Shown here: piece by piece, positions 34,011 to 43,456 of the stretch
Layout: each line of letters opens with the position of its first letter
Numbering within the stretch: position 1 is the first letter of the stretch
Origin: Fructobacillus durionis
GTDB lineage: Bacteria; Bacillota; Bacilli; Lactobacillales; Lactobacillaceae
Assembly (NCBI RefSeq): GCF_900112405.1
Contig: NZ_FOLI01000003.1
Coordinates: 1-64,000, forward strand
Reading direction: 5' to 3'
Length of the DNA stretch: 64,000 bases
The notes under the pieces: model-generated
What the model saw: only the letters and a program-made list of their open reading frames with translations
What the model was told of the DNA's origin: nothing
The model's database searches: none
Translations under genes and position numbers: made by a program

Positions 34011-35060
34011 ATGACATTAGTTGAAGAACTACAAGGCTTCTTAAAGGAAGCCTCAGCCGAATTGGCGAAGAAGGACGTTGATGTCGAGGCCGTTCGTGTG
34101 ACTTTCCTTGGTAAGAAGGGAAAGATTACCGGCGCTTTGAAGTCAATGAAGGACTTGGCGGTTGATCAAAAGAAGGAAGTCGGACAGGTGGGAAACCAGG
34201 TCCGTACGGCCATTCAAGCAAAGATTGAAGAAAAGAAGGCTGCGCAAGCTGCTCAGGCTTTGGAAGAAAAGCTAGCAGCCGAAACCCTTGATGTGACTTT
34301 GCCTGGTGCAAAGCCAAAGATTGGGGCGCCACACGTCTTGCAGCAAATTATTGACGAAATCGAGACGCATTTCTTGGGCCTTGGTTATCAAATTATCGAT
34401 GATCCAGTGGATTCACCTGAAGTGGAAACGGACGAATACAACTTCGAACGCGAAAACTTGCCAAAGGATCACCCAGCACGTGATATGCAGGATACTTTCT
34501 ATATCACACCTGAAATTTTGCTTCGTACGCAAACGTCACCGGTTCAATCTCGCGTGATGGAAAAACATGACTTTTCAAAGGGCCCATTGAAGATGATTGC
34601 CCCTGGAAAAGTCTATCGTCGTGATACCGATGATGCGACCCACTCCCACCAGTTCCACCAAGTGGAAGGATTGGTTGTTGGTAAGAACATTACCATGGCT
34701 GATTTGAAGGGAACTTTGCTATCAATCATGCAGGAACTCTTTGGTGAAAAGCACCAAATTCGTCTGCGTCCTTCTTACTTCCCATTTACGGAGCCATCTG
34801 TTGAAGTTGATGTGTCATGGGATGAAGTCACTCCCGATACAAAGCCTGAAGACATTAAGTGGATCGAAGTCTTGGGTGCGGGTATGACCCATCCAAACGT
34901 TTTGAAGATGGATGGGATTGACCCAGAAGAGTACACGGCCTTTGCCTTCGGATTGGGACCTGACCGTTTTGCTATGTTGAAGTACGGCGTAGAAGACATC
35001 CGTCAGTTCTATCTAAACGACACACGTTTCTTAGAGCAGTTTAACGAGCGAGGTAACTAA
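34011..35060 (+). CDS. pheS: Phenylalanyl-tRNA synthetase alpha subunit
   Basis: 349 residues. N-terminal coiled-coil (about 1-90), then the class II core: [21 protein letters not shown] (motif 2 region), [10 protein letters not shown], and motif 3 [21 protein letters not shown]. Forms the alpha2-beta2 enzyme with PheT that charges tRNA-Phe. GGGAC ribosome site; preceded by a Phe T-box and followed by pheT after two bases. Confidence 0.97.
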   Translation: MTLVEELQGFLKEASAELAKKDVDVEAVRVTFLGKKGKITGALKSMKDLAVDQKKEVGQVGNQVRTAIQAKIEEKKAAQAAQALEEKLAAETLDVTLPGAKPKIGAPHVLQQIIDEIETHFLGLGYQIIDDPVDSPEVETDEYNFERENLPKDHPARDMQDTFYITPEILLRTQTSPVQSRVMEKHDFSKGPLKMIAPGKVYRRDTDDATHSHQFHQVEGLVVGKNITMADLKGTLLSIMQELFGEKHQIRLRPSYFPFTEPSVEVDVSWDEVTPDTKPEDIKWIEVLGAGMTHPNVLKMDGIDPEEYTAFAFGLGPDRFAMLKYGVEDIRQFYLNDTRFLEQFNERGN

Positions 35061-35062
35061 TC

Positions 35063-37522
35063 ATGAAGACAAATTTGAAATGGTTGAACGAATATTTGAC
35101 GCCAGGTTTGGATTTGAGCGAACAGGCCGTTTTGGACCTCGCCCAACAAATTGAATTAACGGCTGTCGAAGTCGAAGAAGTTGGCCAAGCGGCAGCTAAG
35201 CAAGATGGCTTGGTTGTGGTCCGTGTCGAAGAAGTAAAGGACCATGCCAATTCAGATCACTTGCACATTACGCAAGTATTTGATGGTAAGGAGACTTTCC
35301 AGGTTGTTACCGGAGCGCCTAACGTGGCGGAGGGGCAATTAGTCATTTTGGCTAGCGTCGGCTCACACATTATTGACCGTGAATCCGGTGAATTGGTTAA
35401 GATTCACAAGGCGAAGCTCCGTGGTGAAGTATCCTACGGAATGTTGTCAGCCTTGCAAGAAGTTGGCCTTCCCGATGCCGTTTGCCCAACACCAATTGAA
35501 GATGGAATTTACGTCTTTGATGCAAACTCTGGTGTAAAGCCTGGGGATGATGCTTTGGAAGTTCTTGGCTTGAAGGATCCAATGATTGATACTGATTTGA
35601 CACCTAACCGTGCTGATTTGCTGTCATTGCGTGGGATGGCCTATGAACTAGCTGCCATGACTGGCCAAAATGTTCATGAAGTGGCTGAAAGCGGAGCAAA
35701 GGAAGCAGCTTTCTTGGCTGATGACCAAATTTCTGCTGCCATTGATAGCCCTGCCTTGGCTACTGGTATTGCCATGTCCGTTGTCAACGGTGTGACTGTT
35801 GCTCCAAGCCCACTGTCTATGCAAAGCCGCTTGTGGACCTCTGGTATTAAGCCAGTAAACAACGTCTTGGACGCCATGCACTACTGGTTGCTAGTCTCTG
35901 GTCAGCCATTGGCTGCCTTCGACATGGATAAGTTGGCCGATAAAGTCATTCGCGTCCGCTTGGCCGAAGAAGGTGAAGTGCTTGGACAAGGGGATGGCGA
36001 AGAAGCCATTGCCCTCCGTGCTGGAAAAGACATTGTTTTGGTAGCTGGTAAGCAAATCATTGCTTTGGCAGGAATTGCTGCCGACCCAGCCTTTGAAGTG
36101 AACGAAGCAACAAAGAATGTTTTACTTGTCGCTGGACAATACAACCCAAGTGCTATTCGACAGGCAGCTCGCCGTCACGCCTTGCGTTCAGAATCATCCT
36201 TCCGTTTGGAACGTGGCATTGACTTGTCAAATACTAAGGATGCTTTGGCTTCAGCAGCGAATGCTGTGGCAAAGAATGCCAAGGGTGAACTAGCTAAGGG
36301 ACAGGCTGTTGATGGATTTGAAAACAGTGAACCCGTTGTGATTAAGACAACGGTGGCACGAATTAACCAAGTTTTGGGTACGACTTTGTCAAACGAAACA
36401 GTGGTTGAATTGCTTGAAAAGTTAGCGTTGACCGTAGCTAATAAGGACGGCCAATTGACGGTTACCATTCCTGGTCGCCGAACTGATTTGACTATTCCAG
36501 CCGACTTGGTTGAAGAAGTTGGTCGCCTTTACGGTTACGACAACTTGCCAACGGCTTTGATTGATGGTCAGTCAACGGCGGGTGATTTAACAGCACGTCA
36601 AAAGAAGATTCGTGCCTCACGTAAGATTATGCAGGCTTTGGGATTTGACCAAGCCATTTCTTACGCCTTGATGACGCCTGAAAAGGCAACGGCCTTCAAC
36701 ATGGTTGGTCAGCACCCGGTTTTGTCATTGGATTACCCAATGTCTTCTGATCGGACAACTGCTCGTCAAAACTTGATTTCAGGTTTGATTGATGATGTCG
36801 CTTATAACGTTGCACGTTCGGTTAAAAACATTGCCTTATACGAACAGGGCCGTGTCTTCTTGAATGACAATGCTGCGGTTCAACCAATTGAAGAGGAACA
36901 CATTGCCGGTGTCCTTGTTGGTTCAATTGCTGAATCAACTTGGCAGTCTGATGAAAAGGAACGCGAAGTTGACTTTTACGCCATGAAGGGCCGGGTTGAA
37001 AGTTACTTGGCTAATATTGGCATTGAGCATGTGACCTTCAAGAAGGCTGAAAACATGCAAAACATGCACCCTGGACAGACGGCCGATATTTATTCAGGTG
37101 GTATCTACTTGGGATATATTGGACAGGTACACCCTGAATTTGTTGCCAAGCAAAAGCTACCAGCCATTTTTGCCTTTGAATTGAACTTGGAAGAAATTAT
37201 TCGCTTGGCAAAGCGTGATAATGCTTACCAACCAATTTCACGTTACCCTCAAATTACTCGCGATTTGGCTATCTTGGTTGACCAGGATGTGACGAACCAA
37301 ATGGTGCTTGATACCATCTGGGAAACGGCTGGCAAGTATTTGAAGGATGTTTCCTTCTTTGACTTGTACACTGGACAGGGAACGCCGGAAGGTAAGAAGT
37401 CTTTGGCTTATCAATTAACTTACCAAGATCAAGAAAATACGCTGGTTGAAGAACACGTTGCAAAGGACTTTGACAAGGTTACAAAGGCTTTGGAAGAGAA
37501 ATTGGCGGCTGAGATTCGTTAA
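35063..37522 (+). CDS. pheT: Phenylalanyl-tRNA synthetase beta subunit
   Basis: 819 residues, usual length. The N-terminal EMAP/tRNA-binding domain is at about 40-150 (VVRVEEVKDHANSDHLHITQVF), followed by the B3/B4 editing domain, the B5 domain, a class II-like core and a C-terminal anticodon-binding FDX domain (PQITRDLAILVDQ...). Two bases after pheS; same T-box transcript. Confidence 0.97.
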   Translation: MKTNLKWLNEYLTPGLDLSEQAVLDLAQQIELTAVEVEEVGQAAAKQDGLVVVRVEEVKDHANSDHLHITQVFDGKETFQVVTGAPNVAEGQLVILASVGSHIIDRESGELVKIHKAKLRGEVSYGMLSALQEVGLPDAVCPTPIEDGIYVFDANSGVKPGDDALEVLGLKDPMIDTDLTPNRADLLSLRGMAYELAAMTGQNVHEVAESGAKEAAFLADDQISAAIDSPALATGIAMSVVNGVTVAPSPLSMQSRLWTSGIKPVNNVLDAMHYWLLVSGQPLAAFDMDKLADKVIRVRLAEEGEVLGQGDGEEAIALRAGKDIVLVAGKQIIALAGIAADPAFEVNEATKNVLLVAGQYNPSAIRQAARRHALRSESSFRLERGIDLSNTKDALASAANAVAKNAKGELAKGQAVDGFENSEPVVIKTTVARINQVLGTTLSNETVVELLEKLALTVANKDGQLTVTIPGRRTDLTIPADLVEEVGRLYGYDNLPTALIDGQSTAGDLTARQKKIRASRKIMQALGFDQAISYALMTPEKATAFNMVGQHPVLSLDYPMSSDRTTARQNLISGLIDDVAYNVARSVKNIALYEQGRVFLNDNAAVQPIEEEHIAGVLVGSIAESTWQSDEKEREVDFYAMKGRVESYLANIGIEHVTFKKAENMQNMHPGQTADIYSGGIYLGYIGQVHPEFVAKQKLPAIFAFELNLEEIIRLAKRDNAYQPISRYPQITRDLAILVDQDVTNQMVLDTIWETAGKYLKDVSFFDLYTGQGTPEGKKSLAYQLTYQDQENTLVEEHVAKDFDKVTKALEEKLAAEIR

Positions 37523-37592
37523 TATCATTTGTAAGCTGACCATAAACCCCGTATAATCGAGGTAAAACGATAGCTAAGTAGGAATTCGCCTC

Positions 37593-38879
37593 ATGGCAAA
37601 AATTATTATTAACGGTGGCCACAAAGTCTCTGGTCAAGTGACTATTGGTGGTGCCAAAAACTCAACAGTAGCCCTAATTCCAGCAGCCATTCTAGCTGAT
37701 ACACCGGTTCACTTTGATAACGTGCCACAAATTTTGGACGTTAAAAACTTACAATATATTTTAGCCGCCATGAATGTTCATTCAAACTTTCATGATGGCG
37801 ACCTAGAAATTGACCCAACAACCATTAAGGAAGCACCACTTCCTGCAACGGCCATTAAGTCCTTGCGTGCCTCATACTACTTCATGGGCGCATTGCTTGG
37901 CCGTTTCGGTCGTGCAACAGTGACTTTCCCAGGTGGCGATAACTTGGGATCTCGTCCTATTGATCAACACATTAAGGGCTTTGAAGCCCTTGGTGCAAAG
38001 GTTACGGAAAAAGACGATGTTATTAACATCGATGCCACTGAAAACGGCTTGGTCGGTGCACGCATTGCCTTGGACACGGTATCAGTTGGTGCTACGATTA
38101 ACATCATTTTGGCAGCAGTTCGTGCTCAGGGTCAGACCATTATCGAAAACGTGGCCAAAGAGCCTGAAATTATCGATATTGCAACCTTCTTGAACAACAT
38201 GGGTGCTAACATCCGTGGTGCTGGTACAGATACAATCCGTATTACTGGTGTTGATTCATTGAAGGCGCAAAATACGCACACGGTTATTCCAGATCGTATT
38301 GAAGCCGGAACTTACATGTCAATGGCCGCTGCCTATGGTGACGGTGTGACGGTTCAAAACGTTATTCCTGAACACTTGGAGTCATACACTTCAAAGTTGA
38401 TTGAAATGGGCGTTGATATGACCATCGGGGAAGATTCCATTTACATTGGACCTTCCCGTGCTTTGAAGCCTGTTCAAATTAAGACAATGCCTTACCCAGG
38501 TTTTGCCACAGACTTGCAACAGCCAATCACGCCTTTGCTATTCTTAGCAGACGGCGAGTCAACAATCATTGAAACGATTTATCCAAAGCGTATTCGTCAC
38601 ATTGCCGAATTGCGTCGAATGGGCGCTGATGTCGCCTCATTGAACCCAGGTGAAATTAAGGTGAACCATTCCGAACGCTTGGTTGGAACAACGGTTGAAG
38701 CCGCGGAAATCCGAGCAGGTGCTGCTTTGGTTATTGCAGCGATTATGGCTGATGGACAAACCGTCATTGATAACGCGTCACACATTTTGCGTGGCTACGA
38801 CCGCTTGGCTGAAAAGCTTCGCGGCCTAGGCGTTGACCTGACAATTGAAGGCGTTGATTTAATCAATTTAATGCCATAA
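37593..38879 (+). CDS. murA: UDP-N-acetylglucosamine 1-carboxyvinyltransferase with Asp at the active-site Cys position
   Basis: 428 residues. First committed step of peptidoglycan synthesis: moves enolpyruvate from PEP to UDP-GlcNAc. Conserved blocks: GGAKNSTVALIP near the start (KN of the substrate site), SLRASYYFMGALLGRFG, RPIDQHIKGFEALGA and FATDLQQPITPLL. The usual PGGCxIG loop reads PGGDNLG, with D116 where Cys115 of Escherichia coli is alkylated by fosfomycin; Cys-to-Asp enzymes are known to work and resist it. It is most like the second MurA (MurA2/MurZ) of Lactobacillales, so another copy is expected elsewhere. The ribosome site (GGAATTCGCC) is weak. Confidence 0.93.
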   Translation: MAKIIINGGHKVSGQVTIGGAKNSTVALIPAAILADTPVHFDNVPQILDVKNLQYILAAMNVHSNFHDGDLEIDPTTIKEAPLPATAIKSLRASYYFMGALLGRFGRATVTFPGGDNLGSRPIDQHIKGFEALGAKVTEKDDVINIDATENGLVGARIALDTVSVGATINIILAAVRAQGQTIIENVAKEPEIIDIATFLNNMGANIRGAGTDTIRITGVDSLKAQNTHTVIPDRIEAGTYMSMAAAYGDGVTVQNVIPEHLESYTSKLIEMGVDMTIGEDSIYIGPSRALKPVQIKTMPYPGFATDLQQPITPLLFLADGESTIIETIYPKRIRHIAELRRMGADVASLNPGEIKVNHSERLVGTTVEAAEIRAGAALVIAAIMADGQTVIDNASHILRGYDRLAEKLRGLGVDLTIEGVDLINLMP

Positions 38880-38883
38880 GTTC

Positions 38884-38912
38884 TTGTCAAAAAGTAGTTA
38901 ACATGCTACACT
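38884..38912 (+). promoter_or_regulatory. Promoter of rpmE2
   Basis: TTGTCA, a 17-base spacer and TACACT with a TGC extended -10. The 57-base leader after it can form CTGACT...AGTCAG, possibly an autoregulatory L31 leader. Confidence 0.7.
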
Positions 38913-38969
38913 AATACAGTTAATAACTGACTCTGGCTATGAATAGTCAGGGCGCTAAGGAGATCAATC

Positions 38970-39227
38970 ATGAAAGCAAACATCCACCCAAACTACCGTC
39001 CAGTTGTCTTCATCGACGCTGCTACTGGTAAGAAGTTCTTGTCAGCTTCAACTGTTGAAACTGAAACAACTGTTGAATTTGATGGTCAAGAATACCCATC
39101 AGTACGTATGGATATCACGTCAGACTCACACCCATTCTACACTGGTAAGCAGAAGTTTACTCAGGCTGATGGTGCCGTTGACAAGTTTAACAAGAAGTTT
39201 GCTAACTTCGGTTTCAAGAACAAGTAA
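38970..39227 (+). CDS. rpmE2: Ribosomal protein L31 type B
   Basis: 85 residues: [29 protein letters not shown] and a basic C-terminus ([13 protein letters not shown]). The CxxC zinc ligands of type A are absent, as in the zinc-free type B form. AAGGAG precedes the ATG. It is part of the 50S subunit bridging to 30S. Own promoter and terminator. Confidence 0.96.
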   Translation: MKANIHPNYRPVVFIDAATGKKFLSASTVETETTVEFDGQEYPSVRMDITSDSHPFYTGKQKFTQADGAVDKFNKKFANFGFKNK

Positions 39228-39238
39228 GTTTTTGAACG

Positions 39239-39268
39239 AAAAGCGCCCACCTCGGTGGACGCTTTTTC
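39239..39268 (+). terminator. Intrinsic terminator
   Basis: AAAAGCGCCCACC-TC-GGTGGACGCTTTTT after rpmE2. Confidence 0.85.
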
Positions 39269-39308
39269 TTTTTCAAGTTTCGTCATAATGTCTTAGTTAG
39301 GAGTAACC

Positions 39309-40697
39309 ATGGCAAAGACCACACCGCCTGTAAAACTAAATGAACGAGTTCAGTTAACGATTGCTAAGATACGTCAAAATGGGATGGGCTTAGCCTGGGC
39401 TGATGAAAAAGAACAGTACCCTGTCTACTTGGCCGATGCCATGTTAGGCGAAGTGGTAGAGGCTGAAATTATCCAAGTTGATAAGTTGTCGGCCTATGGG
39501 CGGATTGTTTCCTGGGTAGAAAAGAATCCTGAACGAATTGATGCTGATCGTGCTTACTTGTTAGAGGCGGGAACGGCCCCTTTAGTAAACTGGGCCTATC
39601 CAGCGCAAAAGGCTTGGAAGCAATCGCTTGTTAAAGAGAACTTCGCTTCGGCCGGACTAGCTATTCAAGTGGCTGAACCGGTTACGATGGATGAGAAGGT
39701 TCCTTCCTACTATCGTAATAAAACGGTTGTGCCGGTTAAATGGCAGGATGGAAAACTTCTTTCTGGTTTTTACCAACGTGGAACCCATCAATTGGTGCCA
39801 ATGGAAGACTACTTTGTGAATAACAAACGCTTGGACGAAGTGATTGTGATTGTTCGGAATATTTTGGAGCGATTAAAGGTTTCTGCCTATGACCCCGATA
39901 CAGAAGAAGGGGCCATTCGCTACATTATGGTGCGACGGGGCTACTATTCAAAACAGTTGATGGTGGTTTTGGTGTCAAACGAAACGACTTTACCAAAAGA
40001 AGAGAAAGTCGTGGAAGAAATTGTGGCGGCTTTGCCGGACCTAACTTCTCTGATTTTGAATAAGGCACCTAAGAAGGATTATGTCCAGCTGTCGGCAGAT
40101 AATGAAACCCTATACGGAAAGAGTCAGATTGAAGACTCCCTCTTGGGAAAGCGGTTCTTAATTGGACCAAACTCTTTCTACCAGGTGAATCCCGTGATGA
40201 CTGAAAAACTCTATCAGACAGCGGCGGACTTAGCCAACTTGAAGGAAACGGATCTCGTGGTTGATGCATACGCCGGTATTGGAACAATTGGAATGTCGGT
40301 AGCAGACCGAGTGAAGAAAGTCATCGGGGTCGAAGTGGTGCCCGGTGCGGTGGCGGATGCTCAGAAAAACCTAGCATTGAATGGCATTGAAAACGCGAGC
40401 TACATCTTAAAGGATGCCCCCGAACAATTTTTGGAATGGGAAGCAGAAGGCGTACGCCCTGACGTTGTCTTCGTTGATCCACCCCGCCGTGGTTTAACCC
40501 CTGAATTGATTGAGAAAACGGCTTTAATGGGGCCTGACCGTGTGGTGTATGTTTCATGTAATCCGTTAACGGCAGCCCGTGATTGTGCCCTCTTTCAAGA
40601 AGTGGGGTACGATATTACCGGACCGGTTGTGCCGGTTGACCAATTCCCACAAACCGCTCACATTGAAACGGTAACGGTCCTTCAAAAAAAGCGGTAA
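39309..40697 (+). CDS. 23S rRNA (uracil-C5)-methyltransferase, RlmD/RlmCD family
   Basis: 462 residues: a TRAM RNA-binding domain (about 8-70), then a Rossmann methyltransferase with VDAYAGIGTIGMSVA (SAM site), VFVDPPRRG and the catalytic Cys in YVSCNPLTAARDC. It makes m5U in 23S rRNA (747 and/or 1939 in Gram-positives). The four-cysteine Fe-S motif of E. coli RlmD is lost: the aligned stretch AGTAPLVNWAYPAQKAWKQ has no Cys. The exact target base is not decidable from sequence. Confidence 0.9.
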   Translation: MAKTTPPVKLNERVQLTIAKIRQNGMGLAWADEKEQYPVYLADAMLGEVVEAEIIQVDKLSAYGRIVSWVEKNPERIDADRAYLLEAGTAPLVNWAYPAQKAWKQSLVKENFASAGLAIQVAEPVTMDEKVPSYYRNKTVVPVKWQDGKLLSGFYQRGTHQLVPMEDYFVNNKRLDEVIVIVRNILERLKVSAYDPDTEEGAIRYIMVRRGYYSKQLMVVLVSNETTLPKEEKVVEEIVAALPDLTSLILNKAPKKDYVQLSADNETLYGKSQIEDSLLGKRFLIGPNSFYQVNPVMTEKLYQTAADLANLKETDLVVDAYAGIGTIGMSVADRVKKVIGVEVVPGAVADAQKNLALNGIENASYILKDAPEQFLEWEAEGVRPDVVFVDPPRRGLTPELIEKTALMGPDRVVYVSCNPLTAARDCALFQEVGYDITGPVVPVDQFPQTAHIETVTVLQKKR

Positions 40698-40795
40698 AAT
40701 AAAGACGGTTTTTAACTGAATCATTTCGTTGGATGTGTTTTATAAAAACAGAGTTTCAATCGAGTTTTTACTTAATCAAGTCAAAGGATAATTTC

Positions 40796-42133
40796 ATGAA
40801 GTTAACTTTATCAGAGGTTCAAAAAGCAACAAAGGGAAGCTTGCAAGGAGAAGAAAGCACAACAATTACTGGTGTTTCTTTTGATTCTAGGCAGGTAAAA
40901 GAAGGCGACCTTTTCATTGCCCTTGTTGGTGAAAATGATGGCCATGACTACATCCAAATGGCGATGGACAAAGGGGCGAAAGCGGTCTTAGCCCAAGAAG
41001 AACACGTGCTACCAGGTGATGTACCTGCTGTGATTGTGCAAGATACCCTAGCTGGTTTGCAAAAATTGAGCCAGTACTACCTCGAACTGGTTAAGCCAAC
41101 GGTCATTGCCATTACTGGCTCAAACGGTAAGACCACGACCAAGGATATGACGGCGGCAATTTTGTCTCGGAAGTTTAAGACTTTTAAGACACCTGAAAAC
41201 TTTAACAATGAAATTGGATTACCAGTGACCATTCTGTCCATGCCGAAAGACACCGAAATGCTTGTGTTGGAAATGGGAATGGATCGTCCTGGTCAGTTGA
41301 CCGCTTTGTCTAACTTGGCCAAGCCTGACATTGCTGTCATTACCATGATTGGGGAAGCCCACCTGGAATTCTTTAAGACCCGCGCCAACATTGCCAAAGC
41401 AAAGTTGGAAATTGCCAACGGTTTGAAAAAAGACGGGCTCTTCTTCATCCCAGCGGATGAACCACTGCTGACGGAAGCAAAAAACTTACCAGCTAACACG
41501 AAGACTTTTGGCCCTGTACCAGCAGATATTCAAGAATCGTTGCATGAAACGTCATGGACAGAACAGGGGCAAGCATTTGCAATTCCAATGCTTGGTCGTT
41601 ATAATGTTAAGAATGCAGAAGCAGCGATTATGGTTGGTCAAGCACTGGGCTTAGACCTCAAGACCATGGCAAGTGCTTTGGCACATTTTGATTTAACGAA
41701 GAATCGAACAGAAATTTTGACCGCCACGAGTGGCGCTCAGTTAATCTCAGACGTTTACAATGCCAACCCAACGGCCACAAAGGAAGTATTAGCTTCCTTG
41801 GCAAAGGATAGCGCAAGACGACCTATTCTTGTGCTTGGTGACATGTTGGAATTGGGCGAGCAAGGACCAGCTTTACATGCCAGCTTAGCCGATGCTGTTT
41901 TGAAAGCCCGGCCAAAGCAGGTTAACCTAGTTGGACCACTTATGGTTGAAAACTTGGCACCGGCTCTTGAAAAGGCTGATCAGCAATTGGACTTACACAC
42001 TTACCAGGCTGATCAACTGGACCAGCTTGGTCAAGATTTGCAAAATGAATTAACTAAGGATGATCTTGTATTCTTAAAGGCTTCCCATGGAATTCATTTA
42101 GAAAAAGTCCTGGCGACTTTAACGGGAAAGTAG
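40796..42133 (+). CDS. murF: UDP-N-acetylmuramoyl-tripeptide--D-alanyl-D-alanine ligase
   Basis: 445 residues from ATG 40796 (AAAGGA upstream; MKLTLSEV is the family start; the earlier in-frame ATG at 40733 has none). Mur ligase domains in order: N-terminal UDP-binding with GVSFDSRQVKEGDLFIAL, ATPase core with ITGSNGKTTTKD and a HLEFF block, C-terminal domain with ISDVYNANPTA and LGDMLELG. It adds D-Ala-D-Ala (or D-Ala-D-Lac in vancomycin-resistant relatives) to the wall precursor in the cytoplasm. Confidence 0.96.
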   Translation: MKLTLSEVQKATKGSLQGEESTTITGVSFDSRQVKEGDLFIALVGENDGHDYIQMAMDKGAKAVLAQEEHVLPGDVPAVIVQDTLAGLQKLSQYYLELVKPTVIAITGSNGKTTTKDMTAAILSRKFKTFKTPENFNNEIGLPVTILSMPKDTEMLVLEMGMDRPGQLTALSNLAKPDIAVITMIGEAHLEFFKTRANIAKAKLEIANGLKKDGLFFIPADEPLLTEAKNLPANTKTFGPVPADIQESLHETSWTEQGQAFAIPMLGRYNVKNAEAAIMVGQALGLDLKTMASALAHFDLTKNRTEILTATSGAQLISDVYNANPTATKEVLASLAKDSARRPILVLGDMLELGEQGPALHASLADAVLKARPKQVNLVGPLMVENLAPALEKADQQLDLHTYQADQLDQLGQDLQNELTKDDLVFLKASHGIHLEKVLATLTGK

Positions 42134-42140
42134 GAAGAGC

Positions 42141-43301
42141 ATGCTGAAACGAACTGACCTATTTCCCGCGAGGGTGAAGGTTAGCTGGACGAAGCAACCC
42201 TTGTTTTATGTTTTTGCCATTTTAGCCCTGATTGTTTTAGTCATTGTAACTGTCGTGTTTTCTTCTAAAAAAGAAGATAAGCACATCGTGAACAAGGCTA
42301 CAGCTGCAACTTCGGTTAACCTTGAGAAAAAGGTCAATCCAAAGGAAAAGGTTGCGACTAAACTTGATCAGTCTTTAACTGGCGCTCATTTTTCTGGAAC
42401 AGCCTTAGTCGTCAAAGACGGGAAAGTCCTTCTTCATAAGGGCTATGGTAAGGCAAACGTTCAAAAGGAAAAATGGAATGGTCCGACAACGACTTTTCCG
42501 GTAGCTTCGACGGCTAAAATTTTAACTGCAATTTTAATTGGACAACAGGTTGATGCTGGAAAGCTCAAGTATGACACGAAGCTTTCTGACTTTTATCCCG
42601 GGGTACAAAATGCGGACCGAATTACGGTTCGAGACCTTTTGACCATGACCTCTGGCTTGAAACAGAGTAAGCAGCCGGATAGCTATACTGATGATATGGC
42701 AAACGTGGACTTCTCGGCAGCCAACGCTGAAAGTTCTGGTGGTGTTATTGGAACGGGGGATGGTTGGTCTTACCAGCCAATTAATTACCGGCTCCTTGCT
42801 GGTATCTTGATGAAGGTGACTGGTAAGTCCTATCAAGAATTAGCGGAGCAGACTTTTAATAAGAAGGCGAAATTAGGAATTCTTTATTATCCAGCCTTTA
42901 AGAAGGCGAATAATCTAGCCAATGCTTATCAAGTTGGCACGGAGAGTGAACGAGACGTGACTACTGTTGAGTACCAACGAGAAACTGGTACTGGAAACGT
43001 TTCGATGACGACCGGTCAGCTCTATCAGTTATACCGTGATTTCTTTGATAATAAGTTTGTAAAGAATCATAAAGACCTGCTTAAGCAACACCTTCCGGCA
43101 CACTATGCTTCAGGATTGTACGGTTATGGCTCGATATACGAGGGCCACGGTATTTTTTCTGGGTATGAATCAAATGTTGTTCTTTCTAAAAATGGGAAAA
43201 ACGCTGTTATCTTGCTTTCTAACCAGTACGATAATGAACATTCTGTTCAAAAAATTGGTCAACAATTCTTCACAGAGTTGACCGGGGAAGCGGCCCCATA
43301 A
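42141..43301 (+). CDS. Membrane-anchored serine hydrolase, beta-lactamase/PBP class C family
   Basis: 386 residues. One membrane segment (about 20-42), then an extracellular domain. Active-site motifs: SxxK as STAK in FPVASTAKILTAIL; the YxN element appears as YQPINY and so may be altered; the HxG element is in YEGHGIFSGY. Known relatives are DD-carboxypeptidases, esterases and Fmt/LlpA-type wall modifiers. Seven bases after murF, so the two are co-transcribed, consistent with a wall role. Specific substrate unknown. Confidence 0.82.
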   Translation: MLKRTDLFPARVKVSWTKQPLFYVFAILALIVLVIVTVVFSSKKEDKHIVNKATAATSVNLEKKVNPKEKVATKLDQSLTGAHFSGTALVVKDGKVLLHKGYGKANVQKEKWNGPTTTFPVASTAKILTAILIGQQVDAGKLKYDTKLSDFYPGVQNADRITVRDLLTMTSGLKQSKQPDSYTDDMANVDFSAANAESSGGVIGTGDGWSYQPINYRLLAGILMKVTGKSYQELAEQTFNKKAKLGILYYPAFKKANNLANAYQVGTESERDVTTVEYQRETGTGNVSMTTGQLYQLYRDFFDNKFVKNHKDLLKQHLPAHYASGLYGYGSIYEGHGIFSGYESNVVLSKNGKNAVILLSNQYDNEHSVQKIGQQFFTELTGEAAP

Positions 43302-43456
43302 TGTCGCATGTGTAGCGCTTTTTAGCGGTACCAATTGAGTCAGCCCAGCTAGACTATAAACCGCTCGGCCTTTTAAACGCGCAGGAAGCGCGTTATCATA
43401 GATGTAGACCAATTTGGTCTTAGAGCGCGCTTTTTGTGCTTTTAAAGGAGAAAATT
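43302..43456 (+). promoter_or_regulatory. Structured leader region of cshA
   Basis: 155 bases with a strong hairpin AACGCGC-AGGAA-GCGCGTT (43376-43394) and a second, GACCAAT-TTGGTC (43408-43419). Neither has a T-tract, so they are not terminators. A -10-like TATAAA sits near 43355. Long structured leaders are usual for cold-induced RNA helicase genes; a role here is inferred. Confidence 0.4.
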
